A stretch of 64,000 nt of DNA. Origin: Bacteroidota bacterium (GTDB lineage: Bacteria > Bacteroidota > Bacteroidia > AKYH767-A > OLB10). The stretch is taken from positions 930,001 to 994,000 of the forward strand of contig JADJOH010000008.1 in assembly GCA_016713925.1 (NCBI GenBank), in the 5' to 3' direction. Below the pieces are notes generated by a model that searched no databases, was not told the DNA's origin, and worked only from the letters and a program-made list of their open reading frames with translations. Below, piece by piece: positions 9,720 through 20,500 of this stretch (position 1 is its first letter; every line of letters begins with the position of its first letter). The position numbers and the translations under genes are program-made.

Positions 9720-10658
9720 TTGAAGAGCAATCACAGGGATAGTATTAAATCCGAAGCTTTGCGTTTGGGCTTTTCACATGTCGGGTTTTCAAAAGCCGGT
9801 TTTCTGGAACAGGAAGCCCCTCGTCTGGAACGTTGGTTATCTCAAAATATGCACGGTAAGATGTCGTATATGGAACGCTGGTTCGATAAGCGATTGGATC
9901 CGCGTTTGCTGGTAGATGGTGCAAAAACAGTCATCAGTCTTTTGTTAAATTATTTCCCGGAAGAGAAACAGCGTGATGCATCCCCGCAGATTTCTAAATA
10001 TGCCTATGGTCGGGATTATCATTTTATTATTAAGGAGAAGCTACAGGAATTGATGGTGTTTATCCGCACAGAAATTGGAGAGGTGAACGGACGTGCTTTT
10101 GTTGATTCTGCACCGGTTTTAGACAGAGCCTGGGCCCGGAAAAGTGGCCTGGGTTGGATCGGGAAGAATGCAAATCTGATCCATCCCAAATCCGGCTCTT
10201 TTTTTTTCATCGCCGAACTTATTGTCGATTTGGAATTGGAGGAAGATGCGCCGATGAAAGATTATTGCGGCACCTGTACCCGTTGTATCGATGCTTGTCC
10301 GACCAATGCTATTGTACAACCACATGTAGTAGATGGAAGTAAATGTATATCCTATTTTACCATTGAATTAAGAGAAGCTATCCCCAACCGTTATAAAGGA
10401 GAATTTCAAAACTGGGCTTTTGGTTGCGATGTGTGTCAGGATGTTTGTCCCTGGAACAGATTTTCGGTCCCGACCTCTGAAAATGATTTTCTTCCCAATG
10501 AAGAGTTGATGTCAATGAAAGAGCGAGATTGGGAAGAGATGACAGAAGAGGTTTTTAAGGAGCAATTTAAAGAGTCTCCACTCCTGCGGACAGGATTAAA
10601 AAATATGAAAAGAAATATTCAGTTTATTTCACCACATGGCGAAAAGTCTGAAGAATAA
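9720..10658 (+). CDS. queG: Epoxyqueuosine reductase QueG
   Basis: QueG is a cobalamin-dependent iron-sulfur enzyme that reduces epoxyqueuosine to queuosine in tRNA. Two ferredoxin-type clusters are visible: CGTCTRCIDACP (about residues 182-193) and CDVCQDVCPWN (about 239-249), the pattern for two [4Fe-4S] centres. The N-terminal cobalamin-binding region contains YGRDYHFIIKEKL and DSAPVLDRAWARKSGLGWIGKN. The start is a TTG at 9720. No ATG lies near the expected N-terminus KSNHRDSIKSEA. The 312-aa length is normal. The 3' end overlaps the small convergent gene at 10624-10815. A second queuosine gene, queA, lies at 37781-38834. Confidence 0.96.
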   Translation: MKSNHRDSIKSEALRLGFSHVGFSKAGFLEQEAPRLERWLSQNMHGKMSYMERWFDKRLDPRLLVDGAKTVISLLLNYFPEEKQRDASPQISKYAYGRDYHFIIKEKLQELMVFIRTEIGEVNGRAFVDSAPVLDRAWARKSGLGWIGKNANLIHPKSGSFFFIAELIVDLELEEDAPMKDYCGTCTRCIDACPTNAIVQPHVVDGSKCISYFTIELREAIPNRYKGEFQNWAFGCDVCQDVCPWNRFSVPTSENDFLPNEELMSMKERDWEEMTEEVFKEQFKESPLLRTGLKNMKRNIQFISPHGEKSEE

Positions 10659-10815
10659 CATCTGCATATTTATGACCAAAGGTGGTGAGACACCATACCA
10701 TCAGCATTTTTCGTTCTTCTTTTTTTAACCAGGAGATCGCCTTCCTGAGTTCTTTTGTAAAAAGTGATTTATCGAAGCTAACTTTGGTAAGGATCTCTTT
10801 GGAATACTCAAACAT
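10624..10815 (-). CDS. Small conserved Bacteroidota protein
   Basis: The gene codes for 63 residues beginning MFEYSKEILTKVSFDKSLF. I choose this internal ATG because the sequence from here resembles a short protein I recall from many Bacteroidota, with the pattern VSFDxxLFxKELxKAIxWLKxEE and then WCLxxFGxxYxDVI. The upstream extension to 10866 looks like non-coding sequence. It is basic and helical, with no signal peptide and no known function. It overlaps the end of queG by 35 bp in convergent orientation, and its own upstream partner on the same strand is ubiX, 99 bp away. Confidence 0.7.
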   Translation of the reverse strand: MFEYSKEILTKVSFDKSLFTKELRKAISWLKKEERKMLMVWCLTTFGHKYADVILQTFRHVVK

Positions 10816-10914
10816 GGTCTGTCGTTTTTTAGCTGCGAAGGCTAATTTAATAATGTAAAAACTCAAAATGCAAGAGATATTGTAAAATCTTACAATATTT
10901 TTGGTGGATAACTT

Positions 10915-11481
10915 TTAACTCTCACTCCATCTGTATGTTACATTTTCTAAACCGGCCAAATCCAAAACCCGGTCCACTACCGTCGCCGCCAGATTTTCAA
11001 GACTTTCGGGCTTGCTGTAAAAAGATGGACTGGCCGGTGCAATGATTCCCCCTGCCATCGTGATGGTTCGCATATTATCAATATGAATGAGGCTCAGCGG
11101 AGTATCCCGGGTCACCAAAATCAACTTACGCCTCTCCTTTAAGATGACATCGGCAGCACGCGTAATCAGGTCACCGGAAATACCATGCGCAATGCGGGCC
11201 ATGGTACCCATGGAACAAGGGCAAATGATCATCGTTTCAAAACGGGCTGAACCACTGGCAAATGGTGCCATGAAGTCGCCCTTATCATATACTTTAAACG
11301 GAAGACGGGAGTAATCTTTATGTCCAAGTTCGTACTCCCATACATCCCGTGCATTATCACTGAATACAACTGCAACTTCCAGAAGCTGATCTTGCAAGAG
11401 GGTCAACTTTTCAAGCAATATTTTTGCATAGATAGCTCCACTGGCTCCTGTAACACCGACTACTATTTTATGTTTTTTCAC
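10915..11481 (-). CDS. ubiX: UbiX-type flavin prenyltransferase
   Basis: This enzyme attaches a dimethylallyl group to reduced FMN, producing the prenylated flavin cofactor of UbiD-type decarboxylases. The 188-aa product has the family signature: GVTGASGAIYAKILLEKL at the N-terminus (FMN phosphate-binding loop), CPCSMGTMARIAHGISGDLITRAADV in the middle, and the active-site stretch ERRKLILVTRDTPLSLIHIDNM. The start follows the stop of the beta-barrel gene by 5 bp on the same strand, so the two are likely co-transcribed. No UbiD partner is in the window. Confidence 0.96.
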   Translation of the reverse strand: MKKHKIVVGVTGASGAIYAKILLEKLTLLQDQLLEVAVVFSDNARDVWEYELGHKDYSRLPFKVYDKGDFMAPFASGSARFETMIICPCSMGTMARIAHGISGDLITRAADVILKERRKLILVTRDTPLSLIHIDNMRTITMAGGIIAPASPSFYSKPESLENLAATVVDRVLDLAGLENVTYRWSES

Positions 11482-11486
11482 GTTTT

Positions 11487-12146
11487 CTATTTTAATGAAG
11501 TACCGGATTCCTGCTCTTTTTCAAGCGACTTCCTGATTGTATAAAGTACGCTAAAACTAATCATTGAAGAAAACTGACCTCTGTTTAAACGGTAAACGGC
11601 TCCACTGCTATGTTCCCGGATGGGTAATATAGATTGCCAATACCCAAACATAAAATCAAAATTTTTATTCAATTGATATACCAGCGAAATGTTAAAGTTG
11701 AAATCCCAATCGTAAAAGGGTTGTCTGAAATTTAACTCTCCGTTTTCATCCTCCTCATAACTCTTAATAAGGTAGCCGAGAGAAGGCCCGGCCTCCAGAC
11801 TGAAATTTTTAGTAGCATGATAGCGAATAGTGAATGGAAGTTCAATATAATTCAACCTTAAAAGATAAAATGCGGAATCCGTACCATCATTTTTCAGAGG
11901 TTTCCTGCTTCCTTTCTGCAGATAAAGCATTCTGAAGCCTGCTTCCGTTTTTTCGCTCAGGTTCGTTCTCACACCAATTCCAGCGAGCAGACCGGCTTTA
12001 TTGAAACCTCCAAGTTGATCGCCGGACACCTGTGAACCTACTATACCGGCAGTCATTTCAGCTCTGAATTGCTGAGCATGTACCCCTGGTGTAAAGCAGA
12101 TGCAAATCAATGCAACTGTCATTTTAATACTATCTATAGAGTTCAT
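11487..12146 (-). CDS. PorT-family outer-membrane beta-barrel protein
   Basis: The protein has 219 residues, with a signal peptide ending around PGVHAQ and alternating beta-strand segments ending in aromatic residues. This resembles the eight-stranded outer-membrane barrel family that includes the T9SS protein PorT (Pfam OMP_b-brl_2). The strands LNYIELPFTIRYH, FSLEAGPSLGYLI and FNFNISLVYQLNKNFDFMFGYW are typical. It may be any member of this broad family, and I cannot tell whether it is the true PorT. It lies 5 bp upstream of ubiX in one transcription unit. Confidence 0.8.
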   Translation of the reverse strand: MNSIDSIKMTVALICICFTPGVHAQQFRAEMTAGIVGSQVSGDQLGGFNKAGLLAGIGVRTNLSEKTEAGFRMLYLQKGSRKPLKNDGTDSAFYLLRLNYIELPFTIRYHATKNFSLEAGPSLGYLIKSYEEDENGELNFRQPFYDWDFNFNISLVYQLNKNFDFMFGYWQSILPIREHSSGAVYRLNRGQFSSMISFSVLYTIRKSLEKEQESGTSLK

Positions 12147-12299
12147 CAGTTTAAATGTAGGCTATTCGTTTTGCTTGCTGCTAAAGGTATAAAAGTATCT
12201 CCATGATTGATTATAAATCGTTAGCCGGGATAAATTTTTTCGAATAATTTAGGCCCATATATGAATATTCTTTATATTTACGGTTACCAAAACAATAAT

Positions 12300-12656
12300 A
12301 TGCTACAAAAAGTTATTCTTTTTTTTGTAATTAATCTGTTTTTTAATCTGTCTGCCAGAGGGCAGTCAGGTGGCGGGCATTATATAGATAGAGTAGTAGA
12401 GATTCAGAGTTTTTCCAATGCTAAACATGTTACGTTTTTGACGCAGCTGTTGCAGGATTATTCCGGAAACTCAGCCATAGTGCTTACTTGTGAAGAACAG
12501 GGTTGGGTGGTCTTTAAAATTGACCTCGATGAAATTTCCGGCGATGATCAACTGTCTGCCATATTAAAGTCCGCCGGGTTGCAGTTTCTGATAAAAGAAG
12601 GTGCTGTTAAAAAGGATGTTGTAAACGCTTGTAAAGGAGAGCTTCATAAATTTTAA
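12300..12656 (+). CDS. Small secreted protein, partner of the first T9SS giant
   Basis: The product is 118 aa from the ATG at 12300, which directly begins a signal peptide (MLQKVILFFVINLFFNLSARGQ). A farther upstream ATG at 12261 would put 13 extra residues before it. The mature part of about 95 residues has two cysteines, one after a strand (IVLTCEEQ) and one near the end (VVNACKGE), around LQFLIKEGAVKKDV. The gene at 17142 has a similar layout, with a CES...F-K...Y-LKKGAS...QAC pattern. Both sit immediately before a giant T9SS-sorted protein. This suggests a paralogous two-gene module. The fold and function are not recognised. Confidence 0.75.
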   Translation: MLQKVILFFVINLFFNLSARGQSGGGHYIDRVVEIQSFSNAKHVTFLTQLLQDYSGNSAIVLTCEEQGWVVFKIDLDEISGDDQLSAILKSAGLQFLIKEGAVKKDVVNACKGELHKF

Positions 12657-12666
12657 AAAGGAAAAC

Positions 12667-15600
12667 ATGAAAAAGATCCGACTTCTTTTAATGATTTTAC
12701 TCTTGATTACGCTTTACCATTCAGGATATACACAATGTACTGGCGGTACATCCGGCGGTGCAATTACTCCTGGTTTAGCCTGGCAATCTGTAAATACTGT
12801 TGGAATTAACGGTGGGACATACCGGACATTTAATGCAACTGCAGGTCAGACATTTTATTTTAGCTTTTGCGGGTGGACGGTGGGAGCTCCACTTACGATA
12901 CGCAGATTTCGATTCTGGATAATGCAGGTGTTCCTGTAGCCGGTGGGTATAATGACGATTTTTGCGGAGTTCAATCTTATCTCGCCTGGACTTGTCTCAC
13001 TACAGGAACCTACCGAGTTCTGGTCAACCTTTATAATTGCGCTGCTCAAACAAATCTTGGTACGCTCGTTTATAAAAATTCCGCTGCGTTAACTTGTCCG
13101 GGTAACCTGGGAGGTGGTGTGACGAACGTTGCAGCACTACCCTATGCATCCGGTGCCGGCACAACCTGCGGTTCAGGAAATGACCTTACTGCAAGTAATG
13201 TGACCGCCTGTGGTAGTACATCTTATCTGGGTGGCGAAGACAGAGTATGGATTTTTACGCCTGCGGCTACCGGTACCGTTAGCATCAACCTCACTTCAGG
13301 CGGTAGCTGGAATGGTTTAATGCTTTATCAGGGTTGCCCGCTGAATGGTCAGGGTGGAACTTGCGTTGCTGTTTCACAAGGTTCTGCAGGCAATCAGGCG
13401 CTTTCGGCCTGTTTAACAGGTGGTATAACCTATTATCTGATCGCAGATGTATTTCCTTCTCCTAGCTGTAACGCCTATACGAATCTCACCATTTCCGCAC
13501 CGGTTCCCGCCGGTGGTTGCCCTCTTGGAACAGGAGTAGTAAACGTACCCGCCTTACCCTATACATCTACCGGAAGAACTACCTGTGGGAAAGTCAATGA
13601 TCTGACGGCTGCCAATACCCTGATATGCGGTAACACAAGTTATCTGACCGGCGAAGATGAAGTCTTTGTTTTTACTCCTGCAACAACGGGAAATATAACG
13701 ATCAGTTTAACTTCAACCGGTAGCTATACCGGGATTATGTTATACAGAGGATGTCCGGTAACTGCTTCCTGCTCCGGAACAGCCAGTACCTGTGTGGCCT
13801 TTGAACAGAGTTCTACCGGGGGGAAATCCCTTTGTGCCAATGTCACCGCCGGACAAACCTATTATCTTATAGTTGATTCCTGGACCGCACCTTCCTGCAA
13901 TCCTTATGGTATTTCAATTACTGCTCCAGCATCTGTTTTGGGTGGGGCAACTTGCGCCAATGCCGTAAATATCCCGTCGTTGCCCTATACTGTTTTAAAT
14001 GAAAGTACGGCCTGTACAGGAAATGATTATACCAACGCGAGCACCGGATCTTGTGGTACCTTATATGAATCCGGAGAAGATAAAGTATATCAGTTTACTT
14101 CTGCCGGTTCGGAATGTATCTCTATTACCTTATCCGGAACAAGTTCTAATTCTATCGGCTATCAGGTTTACAGCGGATGCCCGGGAACAGCAGGAGCAAC
14201 TTGTATTGGAAGTAACGGAGGTGCAAACAGCGGTTCGCTGACAGGTTCTGTGGTTTTGCCATCCGCAGGTACTTATTATATTGTTATTGATAGTTGGGCA
14301 CCTCCTACAAATGTATCTTATAATATTTCCATAACATCTTATGGTAGTGGCGCTTCAAATGATTTGCCTTGTAATGCAACACCCGTCATTCTTGGAATTC
14401 CTCTGTCTTCTGCTAACAACTGTTCAGGAGGAACGGGTGAACCCAATCCTACATGTTGGATAACACCAAATGTCAGAAATACAGTTTGGTTCTCCGCACA
14501 GGCTCCCGCATCCGGGCAGCTCCGTATAAGAGTTATCCCGGGTTCCCTGACTAATCCGCAGGTAGCCCTTTATTCCGGACCATGTGGTGTAGCAATGACG
14601 CAAATTGGATGTAATGATAATGCCACAGCCTGTGGTACCACAACGAATTATAGTTCTGAATTATTGGTTACCGGACTTACATCCGGCCAAACCTATTATA
14701 TCGTTGTAGATGGTTATGCTAATCTTACCGGTGCATTTTCGGTATTGGCAATGGATGGTACTTTGCCGATTCCGCAATTATCAAACGGCCAGGATTGCGG
14801 AACCTATCTTCCGGTTTGCGATACCACAATGAGTTTTGGAGATCCGGGTTTTCAATCTTTCGGAAACATCTGTGATTTTACCGGAGGTGGTGCGAACTGT
14901 TTGCTGAGCGGCGAAAGAGGCTCCGTATGGTTTGAGATTCCAATTAATGCAAACGGTTTTTTAGAGTTTTCAATTATACCTAAAGACTGGCCCGGTGCAC
15001 CTAGTACTGCAGGAACAGATTATGATTTTGCAGTGTGGCGTACGCTCGGTACAGGCGCTGTTACCTGTGCTCAAATTGCAACAGGCGCAGCTCCTGTAGC
15101 GTGTAATTTTAATTTTCTTGGATTGACCGGATTGTATAGCGCAACAGCTAATACAGCTCCTGCTCTCTATCCCGGTTTTGGTCCTGCCTTTAATACCCGC
15201 TTGCCGGTGGTAAATGGCGAAAGATATGTGTTGGTCGTAAGTAATTTTTCTAATAGTACCTCCGGATTCGATATCATTTTCGGTAATACATCACCGATAC
15301 TTTATGGTTCTTCCGGTAATGCTTCTGTGTGGTCGGGTGGAGTAGATATTGACTGGTATAAAAAAGATAATTGGGGCGGGTGTCCTGTACCCACATGTAC
15401 CAGAGATGCGATCATCAATGGTGGTATTGTTTTACAACCAACTGTTACCGGTATTGCCACATGTAAATCAATTCTCATCAACCCCGGTGCAGTACTTACC
15501 ATTCCAACCGGACAAACACTGAGTGTCTGTGAGAATTTTACCAATTTCGGAGTACTTTCGGCAGCTACCGGTTCAACAGTTTATTTTGGAAATGCAGCCG

Positions 15601-17075
15601 TCAATCAAATTATTAATGGTAACCTCAGTGGAAGCAATGCTTTTGGAAATCTAACCATTACTAAAACCGGTGGTATTGTATCGATGCTTCAGAATACTGA
15701 TGTGAAAGGTATATTTAATAACAGTCTTGCTACTTCTACTTTTAATGTGAATGGTAAAATTCATAAAGTAGCCGGTAATTTTAACAATGCAGGAACTTAC
15801 AATCCCGGTGGAGGTACACTGGAACTGAATGGAGCACTGGCGCAAACGTATTTTAATGCCGGAGTGATTAATAATCTGGTGATGAATCATCCCGGCCCGG
15901 GAGTCAGCCTCCTTACAAATATGAATATTGGGAACACCGGTGTTGTTACACTAACTAACGGTAGAATTATTACAACTGCAGCTTATGAAGTCAGTGTAAG
16001 CAATCGCACGCCTGCTGCCGTTAGCCCCGGAAATGTAAGCAGCTTCGTGCAAGGGTTTTTGAGAAGATATATTAATGCAACCGGTTCCTATGACTTCCCT
16101 GTAGGCGAAGCAACAAAAGGTTATCAGTTGGCGAATATGAATTTTGCCTATCCCGGAACGCCAACCAGTATTGATAATTTAAGAGTGAATTTTAATCCTT
16201 ATGCGGTATTACCGACACCGCTGGGTATTGCAGAGTGTGGAGTTACCTATTCTATTAATGCATTGAACAATGGCAGATGGACTTTTGTAGCTTCTAATAA
16301 TCCTACATCGGGTAATTATGACCTTACACTGTATAATACTAATTATTCAAATGCTGCAAATGCCTGGACGATCATGTCGAATAATGGTGGCGGATGGGCA
16401 TTGGCGAATGGAACATGCGTTGTTTCTCCGGTGACTGCAGTTAGGAGAAATAATATGAATAATATGTTTGACTTTGGTACGGCTCAGGGACCAAGTGCTT
16501 TGCCTGTGGAGTGGTTATCATTTACTGCAGAGGGGTATTCGGATTATAATACTATCAAATGGACTACAGCCAGCGAGACAAATAATAGTGGTTTTGAACT
16601 TCTCCGATTAAATGAAAGCACTAAATCATTTGAGCAAATTGCATGGTTGGAAGGCGCCGGCACAACGAATAAATATGTGCATTATGAATGGAAGGATTAT
16701 AACGTTTTACCCAATACTGACTATTATTATAAATTGCGTCAGCTTGATTTTGATGGAACTTACAACTATTCAGAGATAGTTCATGTCCGCTATGATTTCA
16801 CAACCTCAGGGAGTCTGGAAGTAATTCCCAACCCTGTTTCCTCTGATGCTAAATTGCGTTTTCTATTGACTGGCGATTCGGATGTTCATATTGTGCTGAT
16901 GAATGAGTTGGGTAAAATTGTAGCGGATAAAGAATTTACAGGGTTGAAGCAGGGGGCTAATGAGATGAACCTTTCTCAGATTCAAAGTCATTTGGAATCC
17001 GGTTTGTTTACAGTAAAATTATATACTAATATTGCTTTTTATTCCTGTAAGATGCTGGTTATTAATATAAAATAG
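12667..17075 (+). CDS. Large T9SS-sorted adhesin-like protein (copy 1), one frameshift
   Basis: The full product would be about 1469 aa. Signal peptide and N-terminus (CTGGTSGGAITP) are in one frame until the GGG at 12871-12873. Adding one G there gives FSFCG-VDGGSSTYDTQI, exactly as in the paralogue at 17542. Three or four repeats of about 120 residues follow, each with LPY, a GEDxVxxFTP strand and TYYLIxD. They are beta-sandwich modules like bacterial pre-peptidase domains. Next come the segment QSFGNICDF to GFDIIFGNTSP, an AIDA-like strand region (about 15480-15960), and a T9SS type A sorting domain (VIPNPVSSDAKLRF onward, last 85 residues). The protein should be exported and anchored at the cell surface. 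The small gene 10 bp upstream belongs with it. Confidence 0.85.
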
Positions 17076-17141
17076 GGTTTTTTCTTTTTAGGCTAAACCT
17101 TACATTTTACTTTTCGTATGAGTGGTATCAACCCACCATAC

Positions 17142-17522
17142 ATGAAACCTGTTTACCAAATTATGCTTGTCTCCCAGCTCTTACTGGCCGGAAATTCATT
17201 TTCCCAGAGTTTTGATACTATCGGAATAAAAAAGGCTGTTCGGGATAGGGTGCTGGAAGTGCCCAAAATGGAAGCCGTTAAAACGCTCTCGATTTTTAAA
17301 AGTCGTATCCGTGAACTAAATGAAGTGAGTTTTGAAGGCTTTTGTGAAAGTCGCCGTCTGCTATTTTTAAAAGCGAGTGATGCCGCCTTTGCTGTTGTTG
17401 AAGAAGAGCTTTTAAAAATGAATATGACTTATTATTTAAAGAAAGGAGCCTCCTTGCAACAAGCGAAACAGGCATGTGATAATCAGTCAGAAGTGGAGAA
17501 TAGTTTAATCATTACCGAATAA
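17142..17522 (+). CDS. Small secreted protein, partner of the second T9SS giant
   Basis: This gene codes for 126 residues from the ATG at 17142, with a signal peptide cleaved around NSFSQS. An in-frame upstream ATG at 17118 would add MSGINPPY before the hydrophobic part. The mature protein is helical and charged. Its second half (FCESRRLLFLKASD, then MTYYLKKGASLQQAKQAC) aligns by eye with the end of the small protein at 12300-12656, including the spacing of two cysteines. It lies 19 bp before the second giant gene. No known domain is recognised. A binding or processing partner for the giant is my inference from the duplicated arrangement. Confidence 0.75.
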   Translation: MKPVYQIMLVSQLLLAGNSFSQSFDTIGIKKAVRDRVLEVPKMEAVKTLSIFKSRIRELNEVSFEGFCESRRLLFLKASDAAFAVVEEELLKMNMTYYLKKGASLQQAKQACDNQSEVENSLIITE

Positions 17523-17541
17523 TCAAACATTATTAGAATTT

Positions 17542-20500
17542 ATGTGGAAGAACATCATCTTAACGATCAGTATATTCTGTTTCGTTTCTCATTCGGAAAA
17601 GGCAAAATCGCAATGCATTGGCGGTACGAATGCCGGCGCAATAAGCCCTGCGGCAGGTTGGCAAACGGTTGCTAACGTTGCCGGAGGTACGTATTATACT
17701 TTTAATGCCACCGCCGGTAATGTATATTATTTTTCTTTTTGTGGATCCGGTGGAGGCTCTTTTTATGATACTGAAATAACCATCTTAAATAATTTTGGCA
17801 ACCCGGTTCAATATGGTTTTAATGATGACTATTGCGGAGCAGCTTCCTATGTCGCCTGGAATTGCCTGAATACAGCATCCTATCGTGTGCTTCTTACAAA
17901 ATATCAATGTGCATTGCAAACAAATATGGGGACACTCGCTTATCGTGGAGGTGCCCCTGCCTCCTGCCCAACCGGCTTGGGAACAGGTGTGGTCAACGTA
18001 GCTTCCCTTCCTTACACTAGCGGAGCAACATCTACAAACGCTCAAGTAAATGATATTACCTCTGAGAATATTAATTATTGCGGATCTGCCAACAATTATG
18101 GCGGTCTTGATCGCGTGTATGTCTTTACCCCCGCTACGGGAGGAACCGTAACAATAAATTGTAATAACAGTGCCAACAGAGCCAGTTTGTCGGTTTATGA
18201 AGGATGCCCGTTACTCGGTAACAATTCAGTTTGTGTAGGCTCTTCATATGGAAACGGAAACAGATCGGTAGTGGCATGTTTGAAGCAAGGTGTTACTTAT
18301 TATGTGGTAGTGGACTCCCGTCAACCCACAAATAATTTTAATTATACACTAACGATTTCAGCACCCGTGGTAGCGGGCTCCTGTGTGATTGGCACAACTG
18401 TGCCTGTTGTGTCACTTCCCTATTCATCTACCGGTCGTACGACTTGCGGAAAAGCCAATGATATTACTGCAGCAAATGCAGAACCTTGCGGAAATAGCGC
18501 TTACCTCAGTGGTGAGGATGAAGTTTTTGTTTTCACGCCTTCCAGTTCCGGAAGAATTACTTTTTCACTAAGTTCTTCCTCTACAAATACAGGAATGTTT
18601 TTAATTCAGGGTTGTCCTCTCACCTCCTTTTGTTCAGGAACAGGGAATGTATGTATTAATAGTGAAACAAGTACTTCCGGAAATAAAACCATGTGTGCCG
18701 ATGTTGTAGCGGGAAGAACGTATTATCTTATTGTAGATTCATGGGGAGGTTGTAAGCCCTATAGCATCCAGATTTCTACTCCTTCTTCCAATCTGACCGG
18801 CGCTACCTGCGCGCAACCCGTTGTGATACCCTCATTACCTTATGCCGCTAATGGAGAAAACACCGCTTGTATGGGGGATGATTATAATAACTATAGCGTG
18901 GTGACCTGCGCTTCTCTTTTTGAGTCAGGTGAAGATCGTGTTTATCAATATACAGCAAGCCAGGCGGAATGTATCAGTATTTCGATTTCCGATGCAAGTA
19001 CTAATAATATTGGCTATCAGGTGTACAACGGTTGTCCCGGTACCGCCGGATCCGTTTGTATTACCTCCGGTGGTGGTGCGTTTTCAGGAGCATTATCCGG
19101 GAGTATAACTCTTCCGGCAGCAGGTACTTATTATATAATAATTGATACCTGGGCAGATCCCCGAAATACTGAATACAATATCAGTTTTAATTCATTTACA
19201 AATGCTGTACTAAATGATTTGCCATGTGATGCGATTGAAGTGTCAGTGGGTGCGAGTATTTCAGGTGATAATAGTTGTTCCTCCGGTAGCAATGAACCGG
19301 CTTCTGCATCCTGCTGGACAGTTTCCAATACGATGAATACGGTTTGGTATTTTTCACAGCTCCGGCTTCCGGTTCGACTATCGTACGAACACTTCCGGGT
19401 TCTTTACGCAATACGCAAATCGCTGTGTACTCAGGAGTGTGCGGCAGTACGATGAGTCTTGTAGCCTGCAATAATGATGCATCACCTTGTGGCAATATGA
19501 TATACAATACCCCAACGTATATGTCGCAAGTTTCACTGACAGGATTAACGCCAGGAGTTAAATATTATATTGTTGTAGATGGCACTGCTGCCTATACCGG
19601 GACATTTGGGTTAATGGTAGTAGACGGTATCTCTGCATTACCACCGGTTGTAGGTCAGGAATGTGCAGTGCCCTTGCCCGCATGTAACGATACAATCACA
19701 GTGGGAGATCCCGGCTTTCAGTCTTTTGGAAATACCTGTGATTTTCCGGGAGCAGGTTTCAATTGTTTGTTAACCGGTGAAAGAGGATCAGCCTGGTATG
19801 AACTTCCGATTCTTTCAAATGGAACATTAGATTTTAGTATTGTCCCTAATGATTGGCCCGGTTCACCAAGTACGGAGGGAACGGATTATGATTTTGCGAT
19901 ATGGAAAATTTCCGGTACCGGCGCGACCTCCTGTAGCGGCATTGCCGGTGGAGCAACTCCACTGCGATGTAACTACAGTGAGTTAGGTATTACCGGCTTG
20001 AACGGTGCCTCAAATAATATTGCTCCTGCACAATATCCCGGATTTGAAGCCGCTTTTAACGCAGCATTAACTGTAACTGCCGGTGAGAGGTATGTACTTT
20101 CAATCAGTAATTTCTCCAACAGTATTTCCGGTTTTACGCTGGTTTTCGGTACGGCAGCGCCGATAGATTTTGCAGGGAGTCCTGCTACAGTCTATTGGCC
20201 AGGCGGTGCGGATAATGATTGGTTCAAAGCGGCCAACTGGGGCGGCTGTGCTATTCCTTCCTGTACCATAAATGCCGTTGTGCTTTCTGCTACTGCTAAT
20301 CAACCATCCATAGATGCAGCAGGTGCTGTTGCCCGTTCACTTACCATTGAAGCCGGTGCCACACTTACACTCAATACCGCTCAAACGCTGGAAGTATGCG
20401 GAGATTACCAAAACAAAGGTACATTTAATGCAAGACCAACATCAACAGTAATTTTTAATGGCAACGGCACTCAAACCGTAAGCGGAGTGCTGACCGGAGC

